Source of the DNA: Mycteria americana
Lineage: Eukaryota > Chordata > Aves > Ciconiiformes > Ciconiidae
NCBI RefSeq assembly: GCF_035582795.1
Contig: NC_134366.1
Span: forward strand, 36,233,926 to 36,297,925
Reading direction: 5' to 3'
DNA: 64,000 bases
This document shows, in pieces, positions 18,601 to 32,961 of the stretch. The notes below the pieces were generated by a model. That model was not told the origin of the DNA, did not search any database, and was given only the letters and a program-made list of their open reading frames with translations. The position numbers and the translations under genes are program-made. The stretch's first letter is position 1. Each line of letters starts with the position of its first letter.

Positions 18601-20115
18601 TCCTGATGTTAATGCACAACTCATTCTAGTAATACAGCGATCTGTTCATTTACTATACAATTTTAAATATGGTCAAGCTATCCTATCCAAACAGATACTT
18701 GTATATGCAGTAATGGGTAGCAAATCATTCAAAGTCTCTTGAGAAAAGAAACTGATGCTACTGTGAACTCCAAAAACCACCACAAGATTCAGAAACACAA
18801 AGGCCAGGTCTGACTTCTTGACATTTTTCAAACTTGCACAAAGAAACAAAAACCCCATTGTGCTAAGCCTGAAACAGTCACATGCTCTATTCAAACACAC
18901 AATGCAAGCAGTGCTCAAAGACTCAGTATCAAATATTCTCTGATAATTGCTATCTCCAGTGTAAAAATCAGGCAGTGTCAACAAGATAGCTACAGTGCAC
19001 CATGCATCACTGACTCAGGCTCAAGAAAATTCCAAAAATGACAAGAGATGGCCGTTCAGCATCTTCTAACAGAACTAACAAGCATTAGGTGAAACTATAG
19101 GTGACAGGCTCAAAACTAACAGAAGGGGTTACCAAAAATAATGCAAAGGAAGTACGCATTGAGTCCCAAGTCCAAGTACATAAACTTTACATAAATGCAC
19201 AGGAAAAAAAAAGAAGCCTGGACACATTCACAGAATAATCCATCCACAGCCACTAAACATAAAAGCACTTCTTCCAGTTCAGAAAGTTGAAGTCAGAAGT
19301 TGCTCCTGCACAACACTCTTGTGGCTTCCCCTATCAGTTCGTTTCTAGGCCTCTATTAACACCTACTGCTAGACAACAAGGTTTCAGAAATTCTGGTTTG
19401 ATTCAGTGTGGTCATTACTGCAGTGGTCTTCACAATACAGTAATGAACCTACACAAAGAGAACTGTTTTGAACATGTTTGTTCCCAGTGGTTTGTAAAGG
19501 TTACTGAGCCTTATGAACTGAAATCAAATTGACTGCAGTCAGTTTGAATATCTTATTGCCAAGGGCGTTGTTCAGTTTTGCTGCTTTTTTTTTTCCCCTC
19601 TCTGTCAGTGCTAGAAGCAACCACCTTATTTACAGCTTACACTTTAGGTGACAATGTGGAACATCAGCCTTGAAGAGTCAGGGGTCAATGAACTTTTCCA
19701 TGATATAGATCTAAATAAGATTTCCTGATCTTGTGCACATATACTTCTTGAACAGTTTACACTTGAGTTATGACAAAGTGATGGATATTTGCCCATCAAA
19801 TGGAAAAGTCCTCCTGAACGATATCCATTACAAATTTTTAAAATCATAGGGCTAATAATATTCAGCCACAGATGACAGACCTCAATTAAGTTTTGATGAC
19901 AGCAAATAAGGAAAAAAAATTACTCTAAAGAAAGAAAGCATACATTAACTAGACTGTATAGAAACTATAAATAACTGTCTTAAATGCAGTTGTTTCTTGA
20001 GTAAAGGATCCAGCACCATAGAATACTGATGCTATGCAGCCCAGAAACCTACATACCAATACTTGGCATATCAAACTATATCTCACCCTTCTACAACCTT
20101 CCAATTCTGTCAATA

Positions 20116-20166
20116 GGGGGGGAAAAAAAAAACAACAAACCCAAACCCAAAAAAAACAAACACAAC
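20116..20166. repeat. Low-complexity A/C-rich tract
   Basis: Seven G are followed by a run of A and then repeated AAACCC- and CAAA-like words. This is simple sequence, probably a polymorphic tract. Confidence 0.8.
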
Positions 20167-23100
20167 CTATAGTTGAGGTCATAACACCATTTACAGTGCT
20201 GGCAAATAGTCATATGGGCACACATGACCCAAAACATTCACAATGAAAGCCTTCTAAAGTCTTGAGCAGAAGATAGGATCCCTATAAGCATAGGTTTTCG
20301 AAGATTTTAATCCTGATCTTTGACTCCTGGCAATTACATTTGCTCAACTTCAGATTAGCAAACAACAATTACAAACCACCTTTGTACGCAACTAACCTTG
20401 TACTTGCCCTTTACCAGCAAGGAGATAACTCTTTCAAGACAATCAAATGACTCATGCCAGCTAAACAACTTGCCAAGATACAGATACGAGATTACACGTT
20501 GATATATTCACTTGAATTTATACAAGCAATAGTAAGTCAGATTTATATTGTTAAAGCAGTACAAAAGCAGCCCTAGAAGTACAGTGACAAACTGAAGTAA
20601 GAGGAAGTAACTTCCACAACTTGAATTTTCTTTTTTTTTTTAATCCGACTTTACTATTTCTTCCTTGCTGTCTTCTGCACAAAAGCACGCAGTAAGTACA
20701 ACCGCCATACTGGTAACCGCAGAGTCAGTCAAAACTGACCACATGTAAGCCAGCTTACTCTGGTTACATCCCATTCTCCAGCTGGCAGAAGCCCTACTCT
20801 CTTTCAAGCTATTTCATTTGCAGTATATTCTCAAGTGTTAGCTTTTCTGTCATCTGTAATATACCAATAGCTACATTAATTACAGAAAAATAAAATAAGA
20901 GCTATTACTTTCAAAACAGCTTTTCTTAGCAGCTGAAATATACTTGCTTCCTCTTTTGTTTTACTCCATGCAAACACTGTTGTTTACATCTTACTAAATC
21001 TTTAAGAAAGAACAAATATAAACAGCCTAGTCTTAGATAAAATAAAATAATTGTAGTTGAAAAATCTTGTCTTAAAGTATGTTCTTACTTATTCTGGATT
21101 AATATAGTTAACAGTTTAACATACAGAAAGAAAAATCAAGGTAATAACTATATACATCATAAGGAAATAGAATTTAAATTAAACTAATATTAAAGTGAGT
21201 ACAACCACAAGCTTAACTAAACATAACTGAAATCACAAAAAGAAATGTGTAAAAAGGGAACAGTGTGCTAATACTACAAAAGTGACCTAATCCACACAGG
21301 TTCTCCAGTTCTTGCTTTAGCCACAAAATTCCATAGTATTAAAATAAATGCATCTTCTTTATGCTCTCATAAGAATGAACTAGAAAGCTTTAGAAATTTT
21401 GTCTGTTTTCTGTGTATCAGCAGCACTCCTCTAACTTGTGTCAAGAGCATCTATGAGCAGACAGTACCACAGTACATGACACAGCGCTCTTACCACTTCT
21501 GTAAGGGAAAGAAGTGCTGCAGAAGTTATCCACTTAACAAGAAACATTCTACAGAACCCCAAGAAAAGTAAACTTGCTGTTCTTATGCACCCTAGTTTCC
21601 CTAAGCCCAAAGTACACTACATTCCTATGAAGTCAGGAAGTTTCCCTGAAACCCAAAGACAAATTTAAAAATAAAGAAATAGAATTACTCTCTCTGCATA
21701 GTTTATTATGTTGCAGCTCTCGTTTCAGTGTTGCGTACAAGTCTTGAACCAACCAATAGTCTTTTCATGAGCACAGAGCATTATTTTGGTAGCAATGCTG
21801 TGACATCTAGTTCCTTGCCTCCTCAAACTTCAGTGCTACTACAGCATACCTTTACTAGTAGTTATTCATTTAATCTAGCTGTTTGCGAAGCCCGTTTTCT
21901 GCAAGCTAATTTTAAAAACAAGTTTTCCCTCTAAGTGAAAATTGCAAGTCATCTCAAGTTAGAGTTTGTTCAGAACTTTCAGCCACATATCAAAAAGAAA
22001 GGTGTCAGGTAATTCAGCTGTTGGAAAGACTCTCAGTGTAAAGCATGCATAAGCAGATGCTGCACAATAGCTTGAGTGTGACCTAAAAAGCATGTGGAGT
22101 ATTAAGCAGAGGTTGTACTTCACCTCTGAGCATCAACTGTTAAAGGCACAATTCCAACACCTTCTACCATTACAGCATTAAGTTTAAGCTAGAGCAAGTG
22201 GAGAAACATTCATCTAACAAGTAGTTTAGCAGTGACTTATCAGAAGGAAAAAGACTCAGTTCACAAAGTAGGAACAGGAGTTTGAGCAAGGCTCTTCACC
22301 TTCCATTTTTAATACCCTTCACCTTGTACTTTTTAGTAACAACATTAAGAACGCAACACTTCTGGCCAAAACTTCCCAACTCCACTGGCTGAGAATGAGA
22401 TTTCAGGAGATTCTGCATATTCCAACCCCATTCTAGGTATCTGCACCTCATTTAGTTTGAAAGGTAGAGATGCCTACCTGCAAGCCAGAAACTGACTTTA
22501 GGAGATACTACACAAGCCACATGAGGAAGAAGTTTTGTAGCAGCTCTTGGGACTTAATTTCAACTGAATCTTCCTGCTGCCTCCACAGAATGCAGGGAGC
22601 TCCACAAACTGAGAATTAGGTTGCAAAAGTTACAGGTGCTTCAGAAGTGACTTATTTTTATTTGCCAAAAATTAGTTAAGTTATAAGTTCTAAAAACTTT
22701 TTAAAATAGTATTACTAGCATGAAAGCCATTTAAAGAGAATTCTGTCTGCTTTGAAATCATACCCTCCTTCGCCAGACAGTCGCACATGTCCAGTTAAAA
22801 CTTCCCTCTACAACCTGGACTCCTACTCTGCAAGCATTCGTAAGTTTTCATGTACCCACAAATATGAACTATCCTTTCAAAGAATTTCCACTTGTAGCTG
22901 AGGAAGTCCAACACATTGTATTTGAAACAAACATGAAACTATGCTTTTGGCATAAATCCTGGGATAGGTCAATGATTTGGATGTCCCAGAAACAGGCTTT
23001 AAGCACTTCGTACACTGCAAGAATAACCACTATGGTGTGTTTACCCAGGGTAGATCTACAATATAGTGTAATAACATCAGACGTGATCAAATATAACTGC

Positions 23101-26100
23101 AATGGAAGGGTTTGATTTTACTTTTACTCCAGAACATTTATTTTAAATGAGTGCTATGATACATCCCATCACTCTAACTCTACCAATGCAGCAGCATTAG
23201 CATTCTTGATAACTTATTATTTGCAAAATATTATCTCCAGTATACCATTCTACCATTTCCCCAAAGATCATGAGATCTAAGCAGGAACGTTGCTATTAGG
23301 AGTACATCACAGATTTTATAGCAAAAAGAAGTTTATAGTGGTCTATTGATATGTGTTTTAGTAGCTCATTTTGACAGAAAAAAGCTAAACAAAGCTGCAT
23401 TTTCCAGAAGAGGGGTACATCAATACTGAAAATAATCTTGGGATCTAGTTTGCTTTGAGTGGTTGACGACTGCTCCCTGTTAAGTTACAGAATTAAAATG
23501 ATCCGCCAATACATGCACATAATGCTGTGTTAAACAGTTTCAGGAAAGATATGCTTTATCTCTCCATGGCAGTTTTCTCATTCTTCCTCATCCCTTCCCT
23601 CCCCCCCACCAGCTCTCCCACACAAGCCTGTTATACTTACAAGACTGGACACGTTAATTTGAAAAACATTTCAGAGCACCTAAGAACAGCTTTGTGTACT
23701 TTACATACTTAATAAGCAACAGAAAAACATGACTTCTTTAACTGAAATTTTTAAAAAGTAACAGCAGGACCCACACTTCTATGTCATTCAGAAAGGATGC
23801 ATCCAGCACATGAAATGCTCTATTGCCACATATAATTTCAACACTGTAGTACAGACAAGGTGTGTGCAACTTTAAGTGTCAGACAATTTACTACTCTGTA
23901 TGACTTGCTCTCTATTGTAATTTAAAAAAGTAAAATCCCAAAAGCATAATAGTGGCAAAGCAGAAAAAAAGGTGTTAATTGTTTTACATTGTAGGGCATA
24001 TTAATTTAGGTTGAATTCATATTAGATTAAAAAGCTCTTCAAGTAAAAAGTTCCCACTTCACGAAAGCTTCTAAAGCTCAAAATATTAATTATTCCAAGA
24101 AAGAAATATCAATCTAATGAAACTCAGGTTACACAGGTTCTAGAGGGACTCTTATTTGAGCAACTCATGTACAGATTTCCAGGGTAAATGGTATCACCAA
24201 GTAATCTGCTGTTGTTCCAAAGCCATAACAACAGGAAGTTTCTAACAAATTTATATTGGTATCACTTAGGTAGCAGAAAACATTTTAAGATTAAAAATAA
24301 CAGAACATGCATTCATTTTCTTTTCCTGTTTCTTTTATTTGCATTCTCATTAAATCTCAAGATGTCTTCTGCTCAAGACAGGCCTGGTTTCTAAGCGCAT
24401 TCTTTAAGACCTACTTATCTAGTACTTCCAGAATAAGTGAGCAGTACTTCAGTGTTCAGTTACAAATTCAGAGCCCTGGTTTGGAGCACAGACGTCATGA
24501 CTTAGAGCCTGATAAATATTTCTGTACCCTAACAACAAAGTAGTCAAAATTTGTTTCTACAATAATATGAAGTCTATGAACTTGGAACTTGATTTAGTGT
24601 ATTCTGCTTACAAGCAACAACCAAAAAGCCACTTGAATGGCAGATGCAATTATGACAATACACGGAAATTGGTCATTGACTACACATGTATTTGGGACAC
24701 AGTGGACTCAAATGAACCAGAGACAAACGACATCAATACAGCTTCACAACCCTACGAAGCAACATGTGACATTCATAAAAAACTATCATGCCCATAGGAA
24801 AGAGGAGTTGTAATGAACCAAGAGCAAAGCAAGCTGTATCACATGAGAGGAAATAACAAATGTAATCTCAGTGAATGGCCACTTTTCAAACAGTATAACA
24901 TTTGGGGGGGGTGGAGGTAGTAACTGCACAACACAAAAGGATCATACACCTATCATTTAAAATCAGTAGACACATTTAAGGAACCTCTTGAAGAGTAAAT
25001 GTGGCATCATTTGGTTCCTGTTTCATCACTCAGTTAACTTCCTATTCACATTTTTGTCAGTTTCTCTGTTTACTGTACAAGCAGAAACCTTCTTTTAGGT
25101 GTTCCTTCTTCCCTTGACATCAAGTATACCCATATCCTACTGCTGCTACTGAGTTTATATAGGACCTTTATTTTACCACACTGAAAAGCAGTTATAAATG
25201 GTTAAGTGAGCTAGTCCTTGTCACTGTTTCACTGGATTGCTGCAACTTCGTGAAGAGAGGTGAACTATCATCCACTTCTTTGCCAGAATAGGACAAAACA
25301 TCTAAGGCACTTTAAAATACCACTAAAATGGGAATGAATCAAAGATGTTCATTACTTCCTTAAGGAATTAATGAATGTATGCATTATGTATGCAAAGGAA
25401 CTGCACAGTTTAGAGATCTTCTCTGATTATGTTAAGTTTCGTGTGGAAAATCCTTATCAGTTTTACCTCTACAGCTACAGCTTACCAACAACAACAGTTT
25501 AGGATAAAATATCACTGCACAAATAACCATTACATTCTAGTAAGAACTCTTGGTAACCGATGCAAATGCATATGCTTCAGACACTCTTAAATTTTGGCGT
25601 AAGACAAAAAGAATAATACTGAAAATATGTATGCCAAAAAAAAATTACTAAGGCAGCAAAAAAATTGAAAGTAGCAGAGATTGCTAATCTACAATCTCTA
25701 ACATGATGCAAAAGTGACTGAAGAGTAGTTCTGCTATATTTGCACACATTACTGAAAATTAAGCAAAACTTCAACCAATTCTAGCTGAAACAACAGAATT
25801 CTGATACTTCAAGCAGTATCATTAAGTACTCTGCAAAACAGATGTTCTCTTTGTTGTGTTTCACTAAGTAGTATGAAAAATTTGATTGTCTGAAGTATAG
25901 TGTCTCATCACAACACCACTGTGGTGAAAATACCCATCATTTACAGTACCAACACAAAATGGTGCTGAGAAAACTGGGCGGGGGAGCAGAGGAACTTGAA
26001 TTTTTACATTTAGTTGTAAAGCTGAGGAAAAATCACATTCTCTCAAGACAGGCAGGAATTGGTAAATACTATACCAGCACTGGCAAGGCTACAGAATGCA

Positions 26101-29100
26101 TGTGTAAGCAGATGTACAGAATTACTGTCAAAAGCCTCTCACCTGCTCCTCTGGCTGCTGCACTGGGAATTTAGTTCAAAGAAGGAAAAAAAATGCAAGA
26201 GCCTATTAGTCTTTCTGGACCTGACATATGGAGTCAATATAATTAGGAGCATGAGATGTGAGTGGAAAGACTACAGCTTATTGAGCCTAAAAGCCGTAAC
26301 TGAGTAAAAGCAGTAGCATGTCCACAGCACGTGACATGAAACAGGTAGGCATTTTGGCACAACCTAAAGAAAGTCAGTAAGAAAGGTATTATTTTAACTG
26401 AGTAGACAGTAATTGGTTCAGCCAGATGTGCTACTAACCACAAACTGTAGGAAAATACTCAGAATTTCACTGGCAAAATCCAGCGTAAAGTTACTGTAAG
26501 GAACATAAAACTATTGCTTTAGCACTAAGTACCAAGAGCTAAGGAATTCTCTAATATCAGTCCTCCCCACGGTTTCAAAAAAATTTCCCTTCATCAGCCT
26601 AACACAAAATATATGATGTTGCAGTCTGATTTTGCAACCCACTTCAGCTCTGGAAGGGTAACACAACTTCCTTCAGCCAGCAAACGCTGAGAAGGAGTGT
26701 TCATGGGGAAAAAAAGTTTTCATTTTTGTACCTGAAGATCCTATAGCCTGCTTCCTCAGCTAGAGATGTTACTATAGTATACCCAACTTGTCTTACATGA
26801 TAGACTGTTTTGAAAATATTCACAGTATCCTAATTTTCAGAGATGGTGGTTGGTATTAAAAACCTGTTAAATGCAGTTTTTTAAGATTTATTAGGTCAAC
26901 TTAATGCTTTTACACATATTCCACTCATTTGCTTTAATATAGCAAATACTGGATTAAAAAGAACTAAAAAAACAAAAAAAATTGAATCGTGTTCTCATAC
27001 ATAAAGACCAGTACTTGAAAACAAACCACAATGGTATAGTACAGCCTTGTCCATTAACCAGACATTCATGGAGACCTTATATCATCCAGCACTAGCTTCT
27101 GTACAATACTGAGAGTGCTAGACAGCTTAATTATTGAGTGTCAGGTTTAATTTTCTATCATATATTTAAAGTGTAATGGGCTTCTTCCTCCCCTTTCTAA
27201 AAATAGAATTGCAATAAAATATAGTAATAGTACTGAATCATGGTGTTTAGTATTAACAAAAATATTAAAGTTGTATGCACTATTCATCAGGCTGAAATTA
27301 ATGCCTTGCTGAAGCATAAATATTTATCCAGTGCAAACAGCTGGAAACCTTAGGAGACAGCATGGCTTTAAGCACTGAAGTGAGTTAATTAGTATCCAGT
27401 GCTGCTTCAGAGCATACTATGCTACTTTTAATTAAAGGTTAGCTTCCAAATAGAAAAAAAGTAACAAAATGTAAAGGATATCTTATCTCTTAAGTAAGAG
27501 AGCTGTCTTTAATAGCTATCAAAAGTGCCCAAAATACACAGTTTCTGTTGCTAAGTTTAGAATAAGAGCTCTTATACCAGTCAGGATGGAATACAAATAC
27601 ACTGTGACTTTTGCATCAGCAACAGGCGTGTTTTACTACTCAGCCAGTATTGCCTTTACCTAGATTTCTTTGTTATGCTTTGATTGCTACACAGCATTGC
27701 ATATCATCAGAGGTTAGAGATGGAAGAACACAAACATACATCTGTTTTGGAGAGATAACCCATTTCCAGTCTTCCTCTCAACTGGAATCACATGATTATT
27801 CAGCAATGCTGGTCATTTAAAATAAACTAAGAAATGTTTTCATGCACGCCCTCGCTTTTCATGGCATTCTCCATACAAAAGAGTGATGATTAAGTATCTG
27901 TCCAAATTCCACATGCTTTATTGATTCCAGTTCTAATAAATAATACTCCTAGTAACAACTGTTTATCGAACCCACTTGTATTAAATTTGTACACCATTTA
28001 GAAGTTACACTGAAGCCTTATAAACAGAGCCCTTAATTCATCACACTGAAACAGATAAATCAACATCCTCCCATTTCTGGCACTGCAATGACAAGAAAGG
28101 GTCACATTCAGACAATTTCAGTACTCACTTGGGCTGTAAATTATGCTGCTTTCATTCACTACCTTTCCAGTTGTTACCAAAGCATGTAAGTTCATGTGGG
28201 GATGCATCTAAAGAAATTGCTGTAAATAACAGTTGCCCTCCCAGACTAAGCCGACGCTGTATTTTTATTCTGCTGTTCTTGAACATGGTCCTAATTAGGA
28301 CAAAGGCTTCACAACAGTTTCACCAGAAGTACAAGAAAACACTTCATATCCTGCATTATTTTAGATGTGCTATAAATTGAAAACTATCATAGTTGTTGGA
28401 TCTTTCAGATGTTGGGGTTTTGGGGTTTTTTTTATCTAAGCCAGGAGAATTTGAGTTTTCATGCTAACAAAGTTCTAGCACAAATTCTCATAGAAATCTG
28501 ATGATTTACAATAAGAAAAAATGCAGAAGCATTTCACCCCTCAGTCTCATGGAAAACTTTTTATATTTCACCAATGTTTTCAAATAACTTCAAATATTTT
28601 AAGTGTTAGTTATTTATAAAGAAAATCTTGAGAGCATGCAGAAGTACTTAATCTTAAAAGTGTGTGCGTATACTTATAATATACATTATAGAGTATAGGG
28701 AAGACTCTGGTCAATGCAAGAACTAATAAAACATTTTAATGGCATGCAGATCTTGAGCAGCCTGGAAGCTTTAAAAAAGGCCTTGCAGCAATATGCAGTT
28801 GCTACACATTCAAAACATTTTCATACTTCAGTACTCCTTGTCTTCAATGTCTGATCTGACACACATTTCAGTCCTTATCCTGACACCACTTTGTTATTGC
28901 CTTCCAAGATTATCTCAAGAAGCATTTCAAATAAATTAATCCAATTTAAGTTCCTAATTAACTGATGCTAATAAAAAAATGCTTTCATTCCAACACATTC
29001 TCCACTCCCAAATGTGCATTTAATACGCCACCATTTTAATTCTGGCAACTGAGGACAGTGAACTGCCACAAGGACCATTTTTTCTGGAAAAGAAAGAAAA

Positions 29101-32100
29101 TACAGATTTAAAGAAAAGACATCATGCCTACAATTCTAATTAAGGTGGGGGGGGTTTATACTTGCATAATTAAATAGAACAGCATTAACAAATCAAAAGC
29201 TGTAATTTTGTTGAGCAGGAAAACTACCAGATTCCAGTAAGACAACAAATACTTTCAAGTACCTCCTACCAAGTACAAACCAACACACTGAAAAACACTG
29301 CATATAAAATGCAGGTTTTAAGCACATTGTATTTTCATAGTACCATGGAAGAAGTCTTAGACATTACACAGAGTCACTCCAGTTATCAAGCTATTATATA
29401 TCAGAAGATAAATACAAATTTGCAGTCTTCAGTTTTTCTAAAGTGTAAGAGATTCGGACTCTAGTTCTCCTCACTTCAAAGACGACAGAGCATACACACA
29501 GTGAAGGTCATATCGTCAGGCTTCTCATCTCCTATACAGCATGCTTAAACTCCTGGCTTAAACTTCATGTTAATTGCTCCTGGAAGACTGACTGCTTGGT
29601 AACTGGTAACACTGTAAGTAACACACGAGTGCAGCAATTCATACATGTAAACTCCATTTATGTTAACAAAACTAGCTGCACAAATCCTATGGCAGACTTA
29701 AGTATAAACTTTGTATGCAATCTTGCATTTGTGAGAGAGGAAGCATGGCAGGTTACGCAGAAAGCATATTTGCTTAAGTGAAGGCTTGGGAATGAAACCT
29801 GACCCGGTGATCCACCTAACAGATTTAAGTCTAAGCTGTTCCCGATATAGGCTTTGTGTATTTGCAGAGTGCTCAGGTGATCTTTGCTAACAAGCGCTAC
29901 TGCATTTCAATATTCTCATCAACATAAACATTTAAGCTTCATAGAAATTTCATTTGAAAGCCTCAAACATAAGGAGTACTCCACAGTCCCAAAGGGAAGC
30001 CTGGGAACTGTGACTTTCTCTGACAAGTCACGCAGATTTCTCAAACTATGCATCTTCCACACAACCTGAAACAAAACAGTGTCACGTCAGGCCATAAAAT
30101 GTATGTTTATTTTCCAATTAAAATAGACAGTCATTAGCCAACATTTGATAACTATATAAGTCACCAGAATGAACAAGGTGATTTTCACATCGCATGTGTT
30201 AAACTCAGTGACAGGTTAAGAGAGAACCGAATATTTACCTTAAGGCAGGATTTAATGAAAATGCATTTCCTGACATGAACATACAAAGAAGGTTCAAGAT
30301 ATTGGGGTTTTACACTAACACGTACTAACAGTTAGACTTGAACTCAGCGACTTACTATTACGTTTGATACAGTCATAACATATGCATCAGTAAACGGGCT
30401 CTTCTCCCAGCTTAGAGCCAGCCCCATTGTGCTAAGTAAAATATAGATGACACATACCATTTGTAGTGCCTAGCCTTGCAATATCTCACACACATGCCTG
30501 TTAGTGATACAAGTCCTTGCAAAATTAGAATCCAAGTGACTTAACTACCCAGCTATGCCTGTGAACATGTCTACCATGGACTCTCTCAAGTGAAAGAAAA
30601 CCCTCCCATTCAGAAGACTATGGCAGAAGTTCAACACGATTTTGCCTGTGAAAGCCTTTTTCCTTGTAAGAAGCATTCTGAATAAATTTAACTTGTACCT
30701 TTAAAACAGCTCAACACTGAAAGGAAGTGAATTGCTACAGTTAATAAATCATCCGAAGCAATACTAAACTTCCTCAGAATTGTCACCCCTCTGATAAAAG
30801 GCCTGTTAAAAATACCTTGTCTCACAAAGAGATTATCACAGAAGAGAAGCAGCCGAGTTTTGCATTTCAGAAGTAGTATTTTCATACTGTCTTCTTACTC
30901 TGGAGGAAAAAATACATCCAAGAACAGTGCCAGATGGATCCAAAACTCAACTTCAAAGTATATTCTTCTTACCAAAAATATTTCACTGATGAAAGTAGAA
31001 TAAATTGGAAGTTAATTTGTCCAAGCTTTACAACACTACTTACTTTTCACAACATAAAAGAACTTGTTGGAAGGTGGAGAGGACAACAAAAGCAAGGCAC
31101 TGTCACAGAGGAAAGCAGCCTGTGGAAAGCACAAGCTTCTGAAAAGACACTGTAGTATCTAGCTACATTATTGGAGGGGAAAACTGCAGAAAAGCCTTTT
31201 AGATGCAATGAAAGGCCATCACCAGTGTCACTCTAGGCTTTGCTACGTAAAACTGTTTTTTGCTTCTTTGCAGTGACATTTGTTCAAGTTGCCTTTAAAA
31301 AAAAAAAAGCTAATCACCAAATCTGAATTTGCAGCTAACAAACCTAACAGCAATCACTTAATAGAAACTTTCATCATTTGTTCTTCTATAGTCATCTTCT
31401 CACGCACTAGCAGCGTATATTAAAAATGATGAAAGATCAGTGCTAACAAGACTTAATAATCCTCAAGCACACAAATCTTCTCCTTGTGAACTTCAAGAGC
31501 TTTTTCGGGATAGAGTTAGAATTCAATTGGACAGGAAACAAACATGATGGCTTTTGGGATTACAGGGAACAAGACGAGTCCACGGGCATTACCTCTGCTT
31601 TTACCATGACCTCAAAAACATAAAGCACATGGCAAGTTCCTTCAGTTTAACGTGCGTAAAGTTAAACAACGAAGCCTATACAGGCACAAACCCCTGCAGC
31701 CTACGGCACTTCCTACTTATGAACCTCAACCGCAAACTCTCAGCAATTATAACTGTTGCTGCCACCTCTCGCATCCCTACCCGCGGACACCGAAGTCAAC
31801 GCGGCAGAAAAAAAAACCATGCAGAAGAGACGGGTTAGAATGAATGCATTTCACAGCACGCCACTAAACTATTTCCTAAATGTTCCCACGAGCAGGCACA
31901 CGCGTCCAGCAGAAGGAGCGGGAAGTCTGCTGCCAGGCACCACGCTGTCTGCCCCCTGCTCCGGGGAGACGAGCGGGAGCAGCTCCTTTGTCTCGCCCGC
32001 AGCCGGCTGCCCGCACCCCCAGCTGCCTTCTCCAGGCGACACAAGTGACCAGTGCCCCGCCAGCCCCGAGCCGCCCCGGCAAGGCCGTCACTTCCCCCCC

Positions 32101-32686
32101 TCTGCCCTCCCCGATCGCCGCCCGGGAGTCGAGCGAGAGACTGTGCGCGGGAGGACCCCGGCAGGCCCAGACGCGGCCGGGATGCCGGCGGCGCTCCGGG
32201 GGGACCGGCGAGAAGGAGGGGGGAGGCTGAAGCTGGTCCCCGGAGCGCCACCCCGCGGCCCCGCTCACCCCGCCCCGCGGGCAGAGACCAGCTCTCCCCG
32301 GCAAGGCAGGAGGGGGTCCGCCGAACCCGTCACGGCCCCCCGCCCTGCCCCTCCACCGCCCCCGCCGCGGCCGGGCACCGGCCCTTCCCCGGCAACTCCG
32401 CCGCGCACCGCCCCCCGCGCCCTTCACCCGCCACCGCCCCCTCCCTCCCCCGCGCGCGAGCCCGGCGGGTAACGGCCGCTCCAGCCGCGCGCCGGCCGTT
32501 GCCCCAGGGCGGGGCGGCGGAGCCCGCCGCGGAGTCGGCGCGCGGGACCCGGAGCCAGAGGGGCTCTCCTCAACCGGCCGTTAGTTGCCCGACGGCCGCA
32601 AACCGTCCCGGCGGCGCAGAGGGCGGCCCCAGCCCCGCGCGGGAAAAGTTGTTGGCTCCGCGGGAGCGGCCGCTGGTCAAACTCAC

Positions 32687-32800
32687 CCCTCCCGCCCGGC
32701 GGCTCCTCCGCCGCCGCGGCCGCTCGCGGACTTACTCGCCCGCCGGGAGCGACAGCGGCGAGGGCGAGCAGCGGCGGGCTGGCACCGCCCGACCCCGCCG
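32687..32800 (-). other. HYCC1: Probable noncoding first exon of HYCC1 (limits approximate)
   Basis: The start-codon exon has a splice acceptor in its 5' UTR, so at least one upstream noncoding exon must exist. Within the CpG island the minus strand offers two good donors just downstream of the CCAAT boxes: GTAAGT at 32735-32730 (exon end 32736) and GTGAGT at 32686-32681 (exon end 32687). Either could end exon 1. The transcription start is inferred at about 32750-32820 only from the distance to the CCAAT boxes. Confidence 0.4.
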
Positions 32801-32820
32801 CTGCCTGGCGGCGAAGGCAG

Positions 32821-32906
32821 CCAATGGGAGAGCGAAGCGCGGTCACGCCAGCCAATAGGCTGGCAGAGCGGACGGTGCGGGCGCCCGCGCCCTCCTCTCC
32901 CCCAAT
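32821..32906 (-). promoter_or_regulatory. HYCC1: Three CCAAT boxes (NF-Y type) at HYCC1 promoter
   Basis: CCAAT occurs on the plus strand at 32821-32825, 32852-32856 and 32902-32906, spaced 31 and 50 bases apart. On the transcribed minus strand these read ATTGG. NF-Y binds either orientation, and several spaced CCAAT boxes are typical of TATA-less CpG-island promoters. Binding is inferred from motifs only. Confidence 0.6.
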
Positions 32907-32942
32907 GGGTGGTGCTGCCCCGCTCCGAGGGCGGGCGGCGGC

Positions 32943-32961
32943 GGGGCTGGGCGGGTGGGGG
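32943..32961 (+). other. G-quadruplex motif upstream of HYCC1
   Basis: Four G runs with loops of two, one and one bases (GGGG-CT-GGG-C-GGG-T-GGGGG) meet the usual G-quadruplex pattern. It lies on the strand opposite the HYCC1 transcript, upstream of its probable start. Confidence 0.6.

Larger units (their letters stand above)
14927..31899 (-). other. HYCC1: HYCC1 intron 1, central and 5' part
   Basis: This is 17 kb of A+T-rich intron between the CR1 element and the CpG island. I read it on both strands and found no exon, RNA gene or recognisable transposon. Small simple repeats are a 17-bp tandem unit at 15618-15660 and an A/C-rich patch at 20116-20166. The longest open frames here are about 100 codons, with no family resemblance. 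Unrecognised old retroposon fragments and conserved noncoding elements cannot be excluded by eye. Confidence 0.7.
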
